Source of the DNA: JACCZX01 sp963786295
Lineage (GTDB): Bacteria; Pseudomonadota; Gammaproteobacteria; Burkholderiales; Burkholderiaceae_F
Direction of reading: 5' to 3'
DNA length: 64,000 nt
Assembly (NCBI GenBank): GCA_963786295.1
Contig: CAWAYV010000029.1
Coordinates: 62,001 to 126,000, forward strand
The translations under genes and the position numbers were made by a program. The notes under the pieces are model-generated. The model made no database searches. It saw nothing but the letters and a program-made list of their open reading frames with translations, and was not told where the DNA came from. Numbering within the stretch: the first letter of the stretch is position 1; every line of letters begins with the position of its first letter. Below are positions 28,684 through 38,257 of this stretch, piece by piece.

Positions 28684-29507
28684 CGTGCGCTTGATAACTC
28701 GGTTTGCGCGCGTAGCGCAAGGCCGCGCAAGACCAGATTATGTTCGATGTCGGCCGCCATCGACAGACGCGAAAACAGGGCCTTCGCATGGCCGCCGGTC
28801 AAGATCAGACGCGGTTCAACACCCAAGCGCGCGGCGAATCGATGCCAGATCTGATGGACCAGGCCGGCTTGCGCGTCGAGCACGCCGGTGACGATCGCCG
28901 CGTCGGTGTTATCGGGAAACTCAGCGGCGTTATCGGAAAAATCAGCATCGGCGCTTGGCAAGCCCGCCGTCCGAAGTGCCAGGGATTCGAGCATCAAGCG
29001 TACACCCGGTGCGATAACGCCGCCGATGAATTTCGCCGTAAATCGTGCTTTGCCGCCATCCCTGCCATTCGCGTCGACACAATCGACGGTGGTTGCGGTG
29101 CCGGCATTGACGACGACGAGCGAGTTCATCGTGCGTTGTGTGTTCGACGTCGAGCATGCACCCAGCATGCAATGCCAGCGATCCGCGCCGAGTTGTGCCG
29201 GGTTGCGATAACCGTTGGTAAGCGCAATGGGTCCGTCGAAACTGCGCTGTGTAAGTAGCCAGCGAACCGCCTGCAAGTGAAGCGTGCGCGCCGCCTCTTC
29301 GACGGCTGCGACGACCTCGGGCCCGGCGACGTTGCACGCGATCACTGCCGCACCTCGCGGCACGTTGCCTCGCCATTCGTCTGCAAGCTGCGAAGCAATT
29401 CCGGCGACGCCTCGATGCGACTGCCTTCTCGCAGCGCCAACCGTTCCGTCTACCGCCAGTTGCGCCCACTTGATCGCCGAGTTGCCGACGTCGACCAGCA
29501 GCGTCAT
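28680..29507 (-). CDS. coaX: type III pantothenate kinase
   Basis: 275 residues; catalyses the first committed step of coenzyme A synthesis. The ASKHA-fold motifs are LLVDVGNSAIKW at the start (phosphate 1), VVNAGTATTVDCVD in the middle (with the catalytic Asp) and FIGGVIAPGVRLMLESLA. The C-terminal LILTGGHAKALF matches the adenosine motif. It overlaps birA by 4 nt (ATGA), giving the conserved birA-coaX pair. Confidence 0.96.
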   Translation of the reverse strand: MTLLVDVGNSAIKWAQLAVDGTVGAARRQSHRGVAGIASQLADEWRGNVPRGAAVIACNVAGPEVVAAVEEAARTLHLQAVRWLLTQRSFDGPIALTNGYRNPAQLGADRWHCMLGACSTSNTQRTMNSLVVVNAGTATTVDCVDANGRDGGKARFTAKFIGGVIAPGVRLMLESLALRTAGLPSADADFSDNAAEFPDNTDAAIVTGVLDAQAGLVHQIWHRFAARLGVEPRLILTGGHAKALFSRLSMAADIEHNLVLRGLALRAQTELSSAR

Positions 29508-30391
29508 CGCCGCACCGACACGTCGCCGACGCTGACACTATGGCGGCGCCCTTCGGCTTCGATCACCAGGCGCCCATGGCGATCGACTTCGATCACACGG
29601 CCGCTGATAGCGGCTTGGGCAAGCGGCTTTTCGTAAAGGATATCGACGACCTGGCCGCGCCATTCGAGCAGCCGATTGAAGCGCGTGCAAAACGGATCGA
29701 AGCCGTCATGCATGAATCGCGCCGCCGCAGCGATGATCGCGCCGGCGAATCGCCCGATCCATTGCCCGCGCGACTGTAGTGCTACTGCGCTGAGCAATTG
29801 ATCGAGCGCTATTGCCGGTTGCTCGATTGCGCGCCGCGCTGCGTCGTCCAGATGCAGATTGATGCCGACGCCAATTACCAGCGTGTTCAGTGCGTCGCGA
29901 TCCGGCACGAGCTCGGTCAGTATGCCGGCCAGCTTGCAACCGTCGACCCGAACATCGTTTGGCCACTTGAGCTGCACCGCCACACCGTGCTCGGCGAGGC
30001 ATTCGGCCAGCGCAACACCGCACGCCAACGTTATCGCCGGCAGCGATTCCGCACGGGTGACAACGGGAATCGCCACCGAAAACAACAGCGCGTCACCGGG
30101 TGCAGCGTGCCAGGCTCGCTTCTGCCGGCCGCGCCCGCCGGTTTGAAAGTTAGCCGCGCGCAACACACGCCCGGACGGCTGTCGTACTCGCGCGCGGGCG
30201 GCCAGATCTTCGTTGGTCGATCCGGTGACAGCAACCGTTTCGACCGCGCATTCGCCATCCCATGCGAGCGCCAACGATTGCGCAATGTCAGCCACATCGA
30301 GTGCAACCGCACCGGGTCGATCCGCGATCGGCATCGAATTCGGCGTCGCAGTCAAGTGCTCATCCAGGTTCTGATCAGTAAAACGTTCCAT
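29504..30391 (-). CDS. birA: biotin--[acetyl-CoA-carboxylase] ligase
   Basis: 295 residues. It contains the catalytic domain: ETVAVTGSTNEDLAAR, the biotinyl-AMP loop GGRGRQKRAWHA, LKWPNDVRVDGCKLAGIL and VIGVGINLHL, then the SH3-like C-terminal RVIEVDRHGRLVIEAEGR. There is no N-terminal DNA-binding domain, so it should act only as a ligase (group I) and not repress biotin genes. It is divergent from the VanZ-like gene with 73 bp between. Confidence 0.95.
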   Translation of the reverse strand: MERFTDQNLDEHLTATPNSMPIADRPGAVALDVADIAQSLALAWDGECAVETVAVTGSTNEDLAARARVRQPSGRVLRAANFQTGGRGRQKRAWHAAPGDALLFSVAIPVVTRAESLPAITLACGVALAECLAEHGVAVQLKWPNDVRVDGCKLAGILTELVPDRDALNTLVIGVGINLHLDDAARRAIEQPAIALDQLLSAVALQSRGQWIGRFAGAIIAAAARFMHDGFDPFCTRFNRLLEWRGQVVDILYEKPLAQAAISGRVIEVDRHGRLVIEAEGRRHSVSVGDVSVRR

Positions 30392-30464
30392 TCGAATTTA
30401 GCATCGCTCACGCCGTGCTCATGCGTGCTTGTCAGCGCGCCGGCAAGCGTCCGACAATAGATGA

Positions 30465-31643
30465 ATGACTGCCTCGATCAGCGGTTCGACATTGTCGGGC
30501 AAGCCCTGGCATTCGCGGCATTCGCCATTGGCACGCACCGCGTGCGCGGTGTACGCGTTGCTGCTGGTCTATTCCGGATTGGCGCCGTGGAGCGGTTGGC
30601 GCGATCTGGGCTTGAACCCATTCGCCTATCTGGCGGCGCCGATTCCGGCTCATGTGACCAACTTCGACCTTGCGGTCAATGTGCTTGCCTACTTCCCGTT
30701 CGGTGCGTTACTCGTGTTCGCGCTGCACCCGGCAGCGCGCGGCTGGTCTGCCGTGCTGATCGCGTCGCTCGCTGGGCTGCTGCTCGCCGCCGTTATCGAA
30801 GCGGTGCAGAGTTACTTACCGACCCGCATCTCATCGAACCTCGATCTGTTAACGAACTCGGCCGGCGCTGCATTGGGGGCGTTAATCGCGGCCCCATTCG
30901 CCTCGAGATTGATCGATCGCGGGCGTTTGGCCGACTGGCGGCTGCGCTGGTTCGAGCGGCGCGGGTCAGTTTTGTTGTTGGTGGTGGCGCTCTGGCCCGC
31001 AGCGCAGATCTATCCGGAGCCGATGCTATTCGGCAATGGCGATATCCGTGACGAGCTCGGCTCACTGTTCACCGCGCTCGGCGCGGTGCTGCCGATCGAT
31101 GATGTGATGTTCGCGGTAGCCGAGTTTGCCGATACCTTCGATGTTGCCGAGTTTGTGCTTGCCGAAGCGTTCGTGGTGGCGGCAGCGATTCTTGCAGTGG
31201 GACTCGCGTTTACTTCGACGATGCGGCCGCATGCGCCCAGAGTAAAGCTGCTGGTCGCGTTGCTGTCGATAGCGCTGTTATCCAAGACTCTCGCCAACGC
31301 CGTCCAGTTCGGTCCGGAGCGTGCACTGGCGTGGCTGACTCCCGGCGTCTACGGCGGGCTAGCGCTCGGCCTACTCTCGCTACTGGCTGCGAGCGCAGGT
31401 CCGCGCATCTGGTCCGCGCGCTTTGCAATGCTGGCGCTCGTCGCACTTGTGGTCGCCGTCAATTTGGTTCCGGAAAATCCGTACTACGTCGACGCCCTCA
31501 GCGCGTGGCGGCAGGGCAAGCTGCTGAACTTCAACGCGCTCGCCCATTGGTTGTCGTTGCTTTGGCCTTATGCGCTGGCCTATGGACTCGCGATGGAATT
31601 GCTGCCGAATGCTGCGCGACGTGCTTCGCCCGCGTCCTTATAA
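30465..31643 (+). CDS. VanZ-like family membrane protein
   Basis: 392 residues. The N-terminal third has the VanZ-like pattern: a helix LLLVYSGLAPWSGW, DLAVNVLAYFPFGALL, and IEAVQSYLPTRISSNLDLLTNSAG, in which the acidic and Asn residues are conserved. The rest adds about six further helices. VanZ-like proteins are widespread membrane proteins of unknown function; vancomycin-related activity applies only to a few. The gene is alone in orientation relative to birA but is followed 7 bp later by the ferredoxin gene. Confidence 0.85.
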   Translation: MTASISGSTLSGKPWHSRHSPLARTACAVYALLLVYSGLAPWSGWRDLGLNPFAYLAAPIPAHVTNFDLAVNVLAYFPFGALLVFALHPAARGWSAVLIASLAGLLLAAVIEAVQSYLPTRISSNLDLLTNSAGAALGALIAAPFASRLIDRGRLADWRLRWFERRGSVLLLVVALWPAAQIYPEPMLFGNGDIRDELGSLFTALGAVLPIDDVMFAVAEFADTFDVAEFVLAEAFVVAAAILAVGLAFTSTMRPHAPRVKLLVALLSIALLSKTLANAVQFGPERALAWLTPGVYGGLALGLLSLLAASAGPRIWSARFAMLALVALVVAVNLVPENPYYVDALSAWRQGKLLNFNALAHWLSLLWPYALAYGLAMELLPNAARRASPASL

Positions 31644-31650
31644 TTCCTCA

Positions 31651-31959
31651 ATGAGCTACTACCAGCGTCACGTTTTCTTCTGCCTTAACGAGCGCGACGA
31701 TGGCTCTGCCTGTTGCGCGAACCATCACGCTGCTGAAATGCAAAAGCATGCCAAATCGCGCATAAAAGAACTCGATTTAAACGGCGAAGGAAAAATTCGA
31801 ATCAATAAGTCCGGCTGCCTGGACCGCTGCCAGGAAGGTCCCTGCGTCGTCGTCTACCCCGACGGTGTCTGGTACACGTATGTCGATGTGCACGACATCG
31901 ACGAGATCATCGACCGCCACCTGATCAAGGGTGAAGTCGTCGAGCGGCTTCGCATTTAG
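31651..31959 (+). CDS. thioredoxin-like [2Fe-2S] ferredoxin
   Basis: 102 residues, ATG at 31651. The four-cysteine pattern of the thioredoxin-fold 2Fe-2S ferredoxins is visible: FFCLNERDDGSACCANHH at the N-terminus and SGCLDRCQEGPCVVVYPDG in the middle, then VDIDEIIDRHL-like residues (HDIDEIIDRHLIKG). Such proteins shuttle electrons; the physiological partner is unknown. Located between the VanZ-like gene and a small hydrolase, likely one operon. Confidence 0.93.
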   Translation: MSYYQRHVFFCLNERDDGSACCANHHAAEMQKHAKSRIKELDLNGEGKIRINKSGCLDRCQEGPCVVVYPDGVWYTYVDVHDIDEIIDRHLIKGEVVERLRI

Positions 31960-31981
31960 CGCATATGAAGGCGTCGCAACG

Positions 31982-32659
31982 ATGCCGGCGTCGATTGAAA
32001 GAATATTGATCGACGGTGGCGTCGGGCGCATCGAACTCGCGCTCGACTGGCCGGTCAGCGCGCTGCAGGGCATCGTTTACGTGGGTCATCCGCATCCGCT
32101 TTACGGCGGCACGCTGGATAACAAGGTCGTCGTCACCATCGCGCGGACGTTCGCCGGCCTCGGATGGCTTGCGGTGCGCCTCAATTTTCGCGGCGTCGGT
32201 GCGTCTGTCGGTACGCATGACGAAGGCAGCGGGGAAACCGAAGACTTCCTGCACTTGATCGACGCGGTTCCAAAGCTGCCGACGGTCAATCCCCGGCTTC
32301 CCGACGAGCTGCCTATTGCGCTTGCCGGCTTTTCATTCGGCAGTTTCGTTGCGGCAAAGGCCGCGCAGACATTGGCCGCTTCAAAGCGAGCAGTGAAATA
32401 CGTCGTGCTGATCGGTGCGGCCGCCGGCAAATGGCCGATGCCGAACGTAGCGCGCGAAACGCTCGTCATTCATGGCGAATTGGATGAAACGATTCCACTG
32501 GCCGATGTTCTCGACTGGGCGCGCCCGCAAGACTTGCCGATCGTTGTTATTCCGGGCGCGGATCACTTCTTTCACCGCCGCCTGGGGCTGCTTAAGCGCC
32601 TGATAAGCGCGCATATTCTCGGCATGCCCGCAATTGACGCCGCCCGGCAAACTGATTAA
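31982..32659 (+). CDS. alpha/beta hydrolase (COG2945-like)
   Basis: 225 residues from the ATG at 31982. The nucleophile elbow is ALAGFSFGSFVA, the conserved VYVGHPHPLYGGTLDNKVV and LNFRGVGASVGTHD stretches are typical for the COG2945 group, and the late VIHGELDETIPLADV and GADHFFHRRL supply the acid and catalytic His. The substrate is unknown. In many betaproteobacteria it precedes a dacC-containing cluster, as here. Confidence 0.9.
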   Translation: MPASIERILIDGGVGRIELALDWPVSALQGIVYVGHPHPLYGGTLDNKVVVTIARTFAGLGWLAVRLNFRGVGASVGTHDEGSGETEDFLHLIDAVPKLPTVNPRLPDELPIALAGFSFGSFVAAKAAQTLAASKRAVKYVVLIGAAAGKWPMPNVARETLVIHGELDETIPLADVLDWARPQDLPIVVIPGADHFFHRRLGLLKRLISAHILGMPAIDAARQTD

Positions 32660-32771
32660 AAAGGGTTCGCTTTGTGGCGGGCATCGAACCCAAAACAGAC
32701 GCCGCCGCAGCGCTCATTTCCTAACCTTCTTGGACACACGCTATGAGGACGACGGTGCGCATCGCGTACCT

Positions 32772-33311
32772 ATGATGGTGGACGGCACCCTCGTCTATTC
32801 GAAGACGCCGCGCGGCATTGCGGAAATCTCACTGCGCAGCGCGCAGCTGCCAATGACGGCGCGGCGCGTACTGATCATGATCGACGGCAAACGCACTGTT
32901 GACGATCTGTCGATTCTCGCCAAACCAGGCGAAATCGAAAGTGCCATTGCGAGCCTGGAAAGCGGCGGGTTGATTCAGCGCGTGTCGTACCAAGGCGCGA
33001 TCGATGTGCCGACGATCAACGGACGCGACAGCGACGCCGGCTTTTCATCCGGGTTCGGCGGGCCGAGCACCAGCGGGGGACTCGACGAACGAGATCCGAG
33101 CCCGATCACATTGGAGGAAGTCAAGCGCCGTGCAGTGCGCGGCCTCTACGATCGTCTGGGTCCAGAAGCAGACTCGCTGGCGATGCGCATCGACAGTTGT
33201 CGCACGATCGAAGAGTTTCGTTACCGCGTGCGCGAAGCCGAGCGCCTGATTTCGACTGCACTCGGCGCCAGTGCGGCTCAGGAGTATCTGAAAGCGCTGC
33301 GCCGCGGCTGA
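32772..33311 (+). CDS. conserved hypothetical protein (winged-helix-like)
   Basis: 179 residues. It starts at one of two tandem ATGs (32772/32775); the longer upstream frame has no coding look. The N-terminal half contains MTARRVLIMIDGKRTVDDLSI and IESAIASLESGGLIQ in short pieces, a pattern resembling small winged-helix or PqqD-like modules. A Gly/Ser-rich linker separates it from a helical C-terminal part, AMRIDSCRTIEEFRYRVREA in two pieces. Similar proteins occur near dacC in Burkholderiales; I cannot assign a function. Confidence 0.7.
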   Translation: MMVDGTLVYSKTPRGIAEISLRSAQLPMTARRVLIMIDGKRTVDDLSILAKPGEIESAIASLESGGLIQRVSYQGAIDVPTINGRDSDAGFSSGFGGPSTSGGLDERDPSPITLEEVKRRAVRGLYDRLGPEADSLAMRIDSCRTIEEFRYRVREAERLISTALGASAAQEYLKALRRG

Positions 33312-33447
33312 GCGCGGAAGCTCCGTTTGCCGAACGCGCGGGAGTGAACTGCAGCGGTGCTTTGCGTTCCAACTCTCGAGTTTCGACTTCGCGAATTCAA
33401 CTTCGCTATCCTGCTTACCTCGATTGCCGCATCACGCCGCTCTGATC

Positions 33448-34636
33448 ATGTTGCGCCACGCCCTTACGCTCTTCTTCATCTCGTTGCAATTGGCCGCCTC
33501 CTATGCGGCTGCGCAGCCGCCCCCGATGTTGGGGGCGCGCGCCTGGATTTTGGTCGACGCCACCAGCGGAGCACGGTTGGCTGCGTATGAACCCACGGCG
33601 CGCCTGGAACCGGCATCGCTGACCAAATTGATGACGGCCTACGTCGTGTTTACGGCGCTGAATGAGAATCGCATCGCACTCACCGACACCGTCACCGTCT
33701 CGCCGGCCGCGTTCGCAACGCCGGGCAAATCCGGCTGCGCGGATGTACCTGGAGCCAGGTCGCGCGGTCAACGTCGACCAGTTGTTGCGCGGCATGCTGA
33801 CAGTTTCGGCAAGCGACGCCGCGGTCGCACTGGCCGAACACAGCGCGGGTAGCGTCGACGCGTTCGTTGATCGCATGAACGCTGAAGTGCGCCGCCTCGG
33901 CATGGCCAATACGCACTTCGCAAATCCTACCGGGCAGTCCGACGCGCAAAATTATTCGAGTGCGGAGGATATGGCGATCCTTGCGCGGCGCCTGCTTACC
34001 GACTTTCCACAGCATGCGCCGTTGTTTGCGCAGCGCGAGTTCGCCTACAACAACGTCTCGCAAGCAAATCGCAACCGACTTTTGTGGACCGATTCACATG
34101 TCGACGGCATGAAAACGGGGCAGCTGTCCGCCGCCGGCTGGTCGGTCGTCGCCACCACGGCGCGTGCCCAGGGCGAGGGTGAACGCAGTTTTCAGCGGCG
34201 GCTGATTGCGGTGGTGCTCGGCGCGCCGAGCGATGCGGCGCGCACTCAGGAAACATTGCGCCTGATCAATCATGGCTACGCCGCGTTTGATACCGTGCAG
34301 CTTTATCGGCGCGGCGATGTGCTGGCAAAGCCGGCAATCTGGAAAGGCGAACGCGGCATCGTACCGGTCGGTGTCGACCACGACGTGTATGTCACGGTGC
34401 CCGCCAGCGAGCTGCGCGCACTGGGAAGCGAGCCATTGAAGTCTTGGATCGAGCGCTCCGATCCGTTGCTTGCTCCGCTGCAACGTGGCGAAAAGGTGGG
34501 TCGCATGGTGATCAGTGCGGGTGGCCGGCAGGTCGCCGACGTCCCGGTCGTCGCGCTGGAGAGGGTCGACTCCGGCGGCTTGATACGCCGCGCGTACGAT
34601 GCCATCGTGCTGTGGTGGAGGAAACGCAGTGGTTGA
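33448..34636 (+). CDS. dacC: D-alanyl-D-alanine carboxypeptidase (PBP5/6 family), frameshifted
   Basis: ATG at 33448. The leader ALTLFFISLQLAASYAAAQ directs export. The catalytic S-x-x-K is SLTKLMTAY and lies in the first frame, which ends at 33852. The S-x-N-like SASDAAVALAEH and K-T-G (GMKTGQLSAAG) are in the next frame, from about 33730 to 34636. One surplus base at 33723-33729 (GGG or AAA run) separates them; corrected length is about 395 residues. The C-terminus has the PBP5-type beta domain and an amphipathic WWRKRSG anchor. It trims D-Ala from peptidoglycan pentapeptides. Confidence 0.9.
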
Positions 34637-35600
34637 ATTGCGAAACGACCTCGCCAGTGATTGGCAACAGGCCACGTGTTATCTGAATGGCGAATGGACC
34701 GCGCTCGCCGACGCAAAAGTGTCGGTACTCGATCGCGGTTTCATCTTCGGCGACGGCGTCTACGAGGTGATCGCCGTCGATACCGTCGACGGCATGCGCG
34801 CGCCGTTTCGTGCGCATGCACACTTCGCGCGCTTGCAGCGCAGCCTCGACGCGGTTCGCATCGACAACCCGCTTGTGGTGGAACAATGGCTCGATCTGAC
34901 CGCGGAAGTGATCGAACGCAACCCGTGGCCGCGCCAGCTGGTGTACGTGCAAATCACGCGCGGCGTGGCGAAGCGAGATCATCCGTTTCCGGCCGGTGTG
35001 GCGCCGACGGTGTTCGTCAGCACTACGCCATGGCCATCGATTCCGAGCGAGCAGATCGAACAGGGAGTGGCCGCGGTCACGCACGCAGACGAGCGCTGGC
35101 TGCATTGCGACATCAAGAGCACGTCGTTGCTCGGCAATGTGCTGATGAAGCAGTACGCCGTAGACAACGGCGCAAGTGAAACCGTGATGCTGCGCGACGG
35201 GTTCCTGACCGAAGGATCGAGCACCAACGTTAGCGTGATCAAGAATGGCGTGATTAGCACGCCGCCGAAGTCGGTGCAGCTACTGCCAGGCATCACCGTT
35301 GACGGCATTGCTCACATAGCGCAACAGCATGGCGTCAACGTCGATGTGCGGCCGGTCGCTGCGAGCGAGCTGAAAACGGCCGATGAAATCTGGCTCTGTT
35401 CATCCGGCCGCGAACTGCTGGCAATCGCCTCGCTCGACGGCGCGGCAGTGGGGCCTGAAGCAAGTGCGGGTAAACCGGGCCCTATGTATCGGAAGATGCA
35501 CCAGTGGTTTCAGCAGGCCAAGCGCGAGGACGCGCGTGACTGGGTGTCGCAACGAGGCGCACGCTCGATCGAAACTCGCGCGAGCAAACGAGTCGCATGA
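34629..35600 (+). CDS. dat: D-amino-acid transaminase (class IV aminotransferase)
   Basis: 323 residues from a GTG at 34629, overlapping the dacC stop by 8 nt. The class IV fold is shown by YLNGEWTALADAKVSVLDRG, FIFGDGVYEVI and the PLP-lysine region HCDIKSTSLLGNVLMKQ, followed by VMLRDGFLTEGSSTNV and LLPGITVDGI. It probably provides D-glutamate/D-alanine for the cell wall, fitting its position after dacC. Branched-chain or aminodeoxychorismate activity is less likely given the motifs. Confidence 0.92.
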   Translation: MVELRNDLASDWQQATCYLNGEWTALADAKVSVLDRGFIFGDGVYEVIAVDTVDGMRAPFRAHAHFARLQRSLDAVRIDNPLVVEQWLDLTAEVIERNPWPRQLVYVQITRGVAKRDHPFPAGVAPTVFVSTTPWPSIPSEQIEQGVAAVTHADERWLHCDIKSTSLLGNVLMKQYAVDNGASETVMLRDGFLTEGSSTNVSVIKNGVISTPPKSVQLLPGITVDGIAHIAQQHGVNVDVRPVAASELKTADEIWLCSSGRELLAIASLDGAAVGPEASAGKPGPMYRKMHQWFQQAKREDARDWVSQRGARSIETRASKRVA

Positions 35601-35890
35601 GCAACGAACCGAAACCGTCCGACCTGACGCCGCGCCCGCCCGGGCTGACGTTCCCGACCGATTTTCCGATCAAGATCATGGGCCGCCGCGTCGACGACTT
35701 CGCGCAGGCGATCGTCGAAGTCGTGCAGGTGCACGCGCCCGATTTTGATCCCAGCACCCTCGAGATGCGGACCTCCAAGGACGGCAATTATCTGTCGGTC
35801 ACTGCCACGATTCGCGCGACGTCGCGCGAGCAGCTTGACGATCTGTATCGCGCGCTGACCAGCCATCCGCTGGTGAAGGTCGTGCTTTAG
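35597..35890 (+). CDS. ybeD: YbeD/DUF493 family protein
   Basis: 97 residues, overlapping the transaminase stop by 4 nt. It has the DUF493 core: FPTDFPIKIMGRRVDDFAQA, VVQVHAPDFDP, SKDGNYLSVTATI and LYRALTSHPLVKVVL at the very end. It is a small ferredoxin-like-fold protein consistently placed before lipB; a role related to lipoate metabolism has been suggested but is not established. Confidence 0.93.
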   Translation: MSNEPKPSDLTPRPPGLTFPTDFPIKIMGRRVDDFAQAIVEVVQVHAPDFDPSTLEMRTSKDGNYLSVTATIRATSREQLDDLYRALTSHPLVKVVL

Positions 35891-36567
35891 TGGCAATGAT
35901 CGTTCGGCATTTGGGGTGCGCCGATTACGCTCGCACATGGCATGCGATGCGTGAATTCAATGCGCAGCGGACTCCGGACACCGACGACGAACTCTGGCTG
36001 GTAGAGCATCCCGCGGTTTTTACTTTGGGCCAGGCGGGTCGGCGCGCGCATCTGCTCGCCGCGACCAGTATTCCAGTCGTGGCCACCGATCGCGGAGGCC
36101 AGATTACGTATCACGGCCCCGGTCAACTGGTCGCCTATCCGCTGCTCGACTTGCGGCGCCTTGGCATTTACGTAAAGGAGCTGGTGTTTCGGATCGAGAA
36201 TTCGGTGATTCAGACGCTGCTGTCGTTGGGCGTCGACGGCCGGCGTGTGGCAGGTGCGCCGGGCGTATTCACGCCATGGCCAAGTCACGCGCCGCCGCCG
36301 TTCAATGGCCTTGCAAAGATCGCCGCGCTCGGCATCAAGGTCGCGGGCGGCTGCAGCTATCACGGTGTTGCGCTGAATGTCGCGATGGACCTGACGCCGT
36401 ATTCACTGATCGATCCTTGCGGCTACGCCGGATTAAAGGTCATTGACCTCGCGACGCTCGGCGTCGAAGCCGATTGCGAAAACGTCGCGATGCGCCTGGC
36501 CGAACGGCTGCAAGCGCATCTGTCGGCGCGGGCCCGCGAGCCAGCGTTCGATAGACTAACGGCCTGA
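35890..36567 (+). CDS. lipB: lipoyl(octanoyl) transferase
   Basis: 225 residues. GTG at 35890 shares a base with the ybeD stop; ATG at 35896 is an alternative. Transfers octanoate from ACP to lipoate-dependent enzymes. Family motifs: VEHPAVFTLGQAG, TDRGGQITYHGPGQLVAYPL, the catalytic Lys in LAKIAALGIKV, CSYHGVALNV and the catalytic Cys in DPCGYAGL. The segment between GAPGVF and GLAKI carries a Pro-rich insertion of about 13 residues not usual in LipB. TGATG overlap with lipA. Confidence 0.94.
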   Translation: MAMIVRHLGCADYARTWHAMREFNAQRTPDTDDELWLVEHPAVFTLGQAGRRAHLLAATSIPVVATDRGGQITYHGPGQLVAYPLLDLRRLGIYVKELVFRIENSVIQTLLSLGVDGRRVAGAPGVFTPWPSHAPPPFNGLAKIAALGIKVAGGCSYHGVALNVAMDLTPYSLIDPCGYAGLKVIDLATLGVEADCENVAMRLAERLQAHLSARAREPAFDRLTA

Positions 36568-37537
36568 TGGACACCTCCGCACCTGCACTCGACTTCGCCA
36601 AGAAAAAAGGCGAAGCAAAAACCGGCAAGGTTTTTAAGAAGTTTGCGATCACGCCGGTGCCGATTGACCAAGCGTTGAAAAAACCCGAATGGATTCGAGT
36701 GAAGGCAGGCTCACCGGCCACGCGTTTTTACGAGATCAAGAACATTCTGCGAGAACACAAGCTACACACGGTGTGCGAGGAAGCGTCGTGCCCGAATATC
36801 GGCGAGTGCTTCGGCAACGGCACGGCGACCTTCATGATCATGGGCGACAAGTGCACGCGGCGCTGCCCGTTTTGTGATGTCGGCCACGGGCGTCCCGATC
36901 CTCTTGACGTCGATGAACCGCTCAATTTGGCCCGGACGATCGCGGCGCTGAAGCTTTCATACGTCGTCATTACCTCGGTGGATCGCGATGATTTGAAGGA
37001 CGGTGGGGCGCAGCACTTTGTGGACTGCATTCGCGCAACGCGCGAGCTTTCGCCGGTGACGCGCATCGAAGTGCTTGTGCCCGATTTTCGCGGCCGTCTC
37101 GATCGTGCTTTACAAATTCTCGAAGCCGCACCGCCCGACGTGATGAATCACAATTTGGAAACCGTGCCGCGGTTGTATCGCCACGCGCGGCCGGGCTCTG
37201 ACTACGCACACTCGCTGAAGCTCCTTGCCGAGTTCAAGCGCGTCGTCCCTAACGTACCGACGAAGAGCGGCGTGATGGTAGGACTGGGCGAGACCGACGA
37301 AGAAATCGTGCAAGTGATGCACGATCTGCGCGCGCACCACGTCGACATGCTGACCGTCGGCCAATACCTGGCGCCGAGCGCGCACCATTTACCGGTGTTG
37401 CGCTACGTGCACCCTGACACGTTTCGAATGTTCGAAGCCGAAGCATCGCGCATCGGCTTTTCGCACGCGGCGTGCGGCCCGCTGGTGCGATCGAGCTATC
37501 ACGCCGACCGCCAGGCCCATGCGGCCGGCGCGGTTAA
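36567..37537 (+). CDS. lipA: lipoyl synthase (3' stop displaced by likely indel)
   Basis: Radical SAM enzyme that inserts two sulfurs into octanoyl groups. The auxiliary cluster is CEEASCPNIGECF and the radical SAM motif CTRRCPFCDVGHG; VMVGLGETDEEI and RSSYHADRQAHAAG complete the family. The frame as given does not stop after HAAG. It runs on to 37901 as about 105 unrelated residues that are antisense to the next gene. A missing G in the CGG at 37531-37533 would restore GAG followed by TAA at 37535-37537, giving the normal length near 323 residues. Confidence 0.93.
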
Positions 37538-37916
37538 TAGCCTCCCGCCGTTGCTTGCTCGGACGATCGGGCGGCAACTTCGCAATGATGCAATCGATCG
37601 AGCGATTGGTACGAGAGTCAGTCGTGGTCAACGCGATCGACTGCACCGCGACGCGATAGTCGGCCGGGCTCATGCGGTTGTAATAGAGCCGCGACGTGTT
37701 GTCGAGGAACACATCGAAGTTCGACTGCCAGCCTATCGCATATTGCGAATCGATCTGCTGCAGCTGCTGCTGGCCGATCCACAGCGGTTGGCATTGGTTG
37801 CCTACTGTGTCCAGAAACGCGTTAAAGCCTGTCGCTTTGTAGCTTTGCCAGGCGTCAGGCGCACATGCGGCCAGTACCGCTGCGGTAGCCGTCGCCGCTA
37901 ATCTACGAATTGACAT
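37389..37916 (-). CDS. small putative lipoprotein
   Basis: Up to 175 residues. A lipobox is clear at the N-terminus: ATATAAVLAAC with the lipidated Cys near residue 18. The mature part has an alternating Gln-rich stretch (WIGQQQLQQIDSQYAIGWQS) and YYNRMSPADYRVAVQSIAL. The C-terminal 50 residues are antisense to the 3' end of lipA and look like shadow sequence, so the true stop is probably nearer 37540 and a small indel may have displaced it. No named family recognised. Confidence 0.65.
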   Translation of the reverse strand: MSIRRLAATATAAVLAACAPDAWQSYKATGFNAFLDTVGNQCQPLWIGQQQLQQIDSQYAIGWQSNFDVFLDNTSRLYYNRMSPADYRVAVQSIALTTTDSRTNRSIDCIIAKLPPDRPSKQRREAINRAGRMGLAVGVIARSHQRAARRVRKADARCFGFEHSKRVRVHVAQHR

Positions 37917-37968
37917 GAATCACTCCTCGATTGCGGGCGCCCGAACGTATGGCACTCAACCGCCCACC

Positions 37969-38172
37969 TCAATACACCTCAAACAAGCCAAGTTCCCGCG
38001 CGCGCGGCCGCGCGTCGGGCATGAAGTAAAAGACATCCTGACAATCAAAGCAGGCGAATAACTCCAACTTCGCCGGCTCCGCGTCGACGACGACCTCAAC
38101 GTCGAACGACATACAAGATAGGCAAACGGGTCTTTGCAGTTGCCTGCGGACTTTCGAGGCAGTCGTTTTCAT
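37969..38172 (-). CDS. small zinc-ribbon-like protein
   Basis: 67 residues. Two CxxC pairs are visible, CLSC near residue 18 and CFDC near residue 41, separated by an acidic strand VEVVVDAEPAKLELFA. This spacing suggests a one-zinc ribbon. It ends in a short basic/hydrophobic tail. No partner is evident; the gene lies between the putative lipoprotein and the M48 peptidase. Confidence 0.6.
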   Translation of the reverse strand: MKTTASKVRRQLQRPVCLSCMSFDVEVVVDAEPAKLELFACFDCQDVFYFMPDARPRARELGLFEVY

Positions 38173-38257
38173 TGTTTATTTTTTGTCGCCTTTTGTCCCG
38201 AACTTCGCCATTGTCAATCAGAGTCTTAAATGACGACACGGATTCTAAGAGCTTTCC

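Noticed and set aside
32660..32771. GGGTTCG...CGAACCC inverted repeat, possible tRNA-like or terminator
   Set aside because: Only a 7-bp stem with a long loop, no T run and no cloverleaf; not supported as an RNA gene or terminator.
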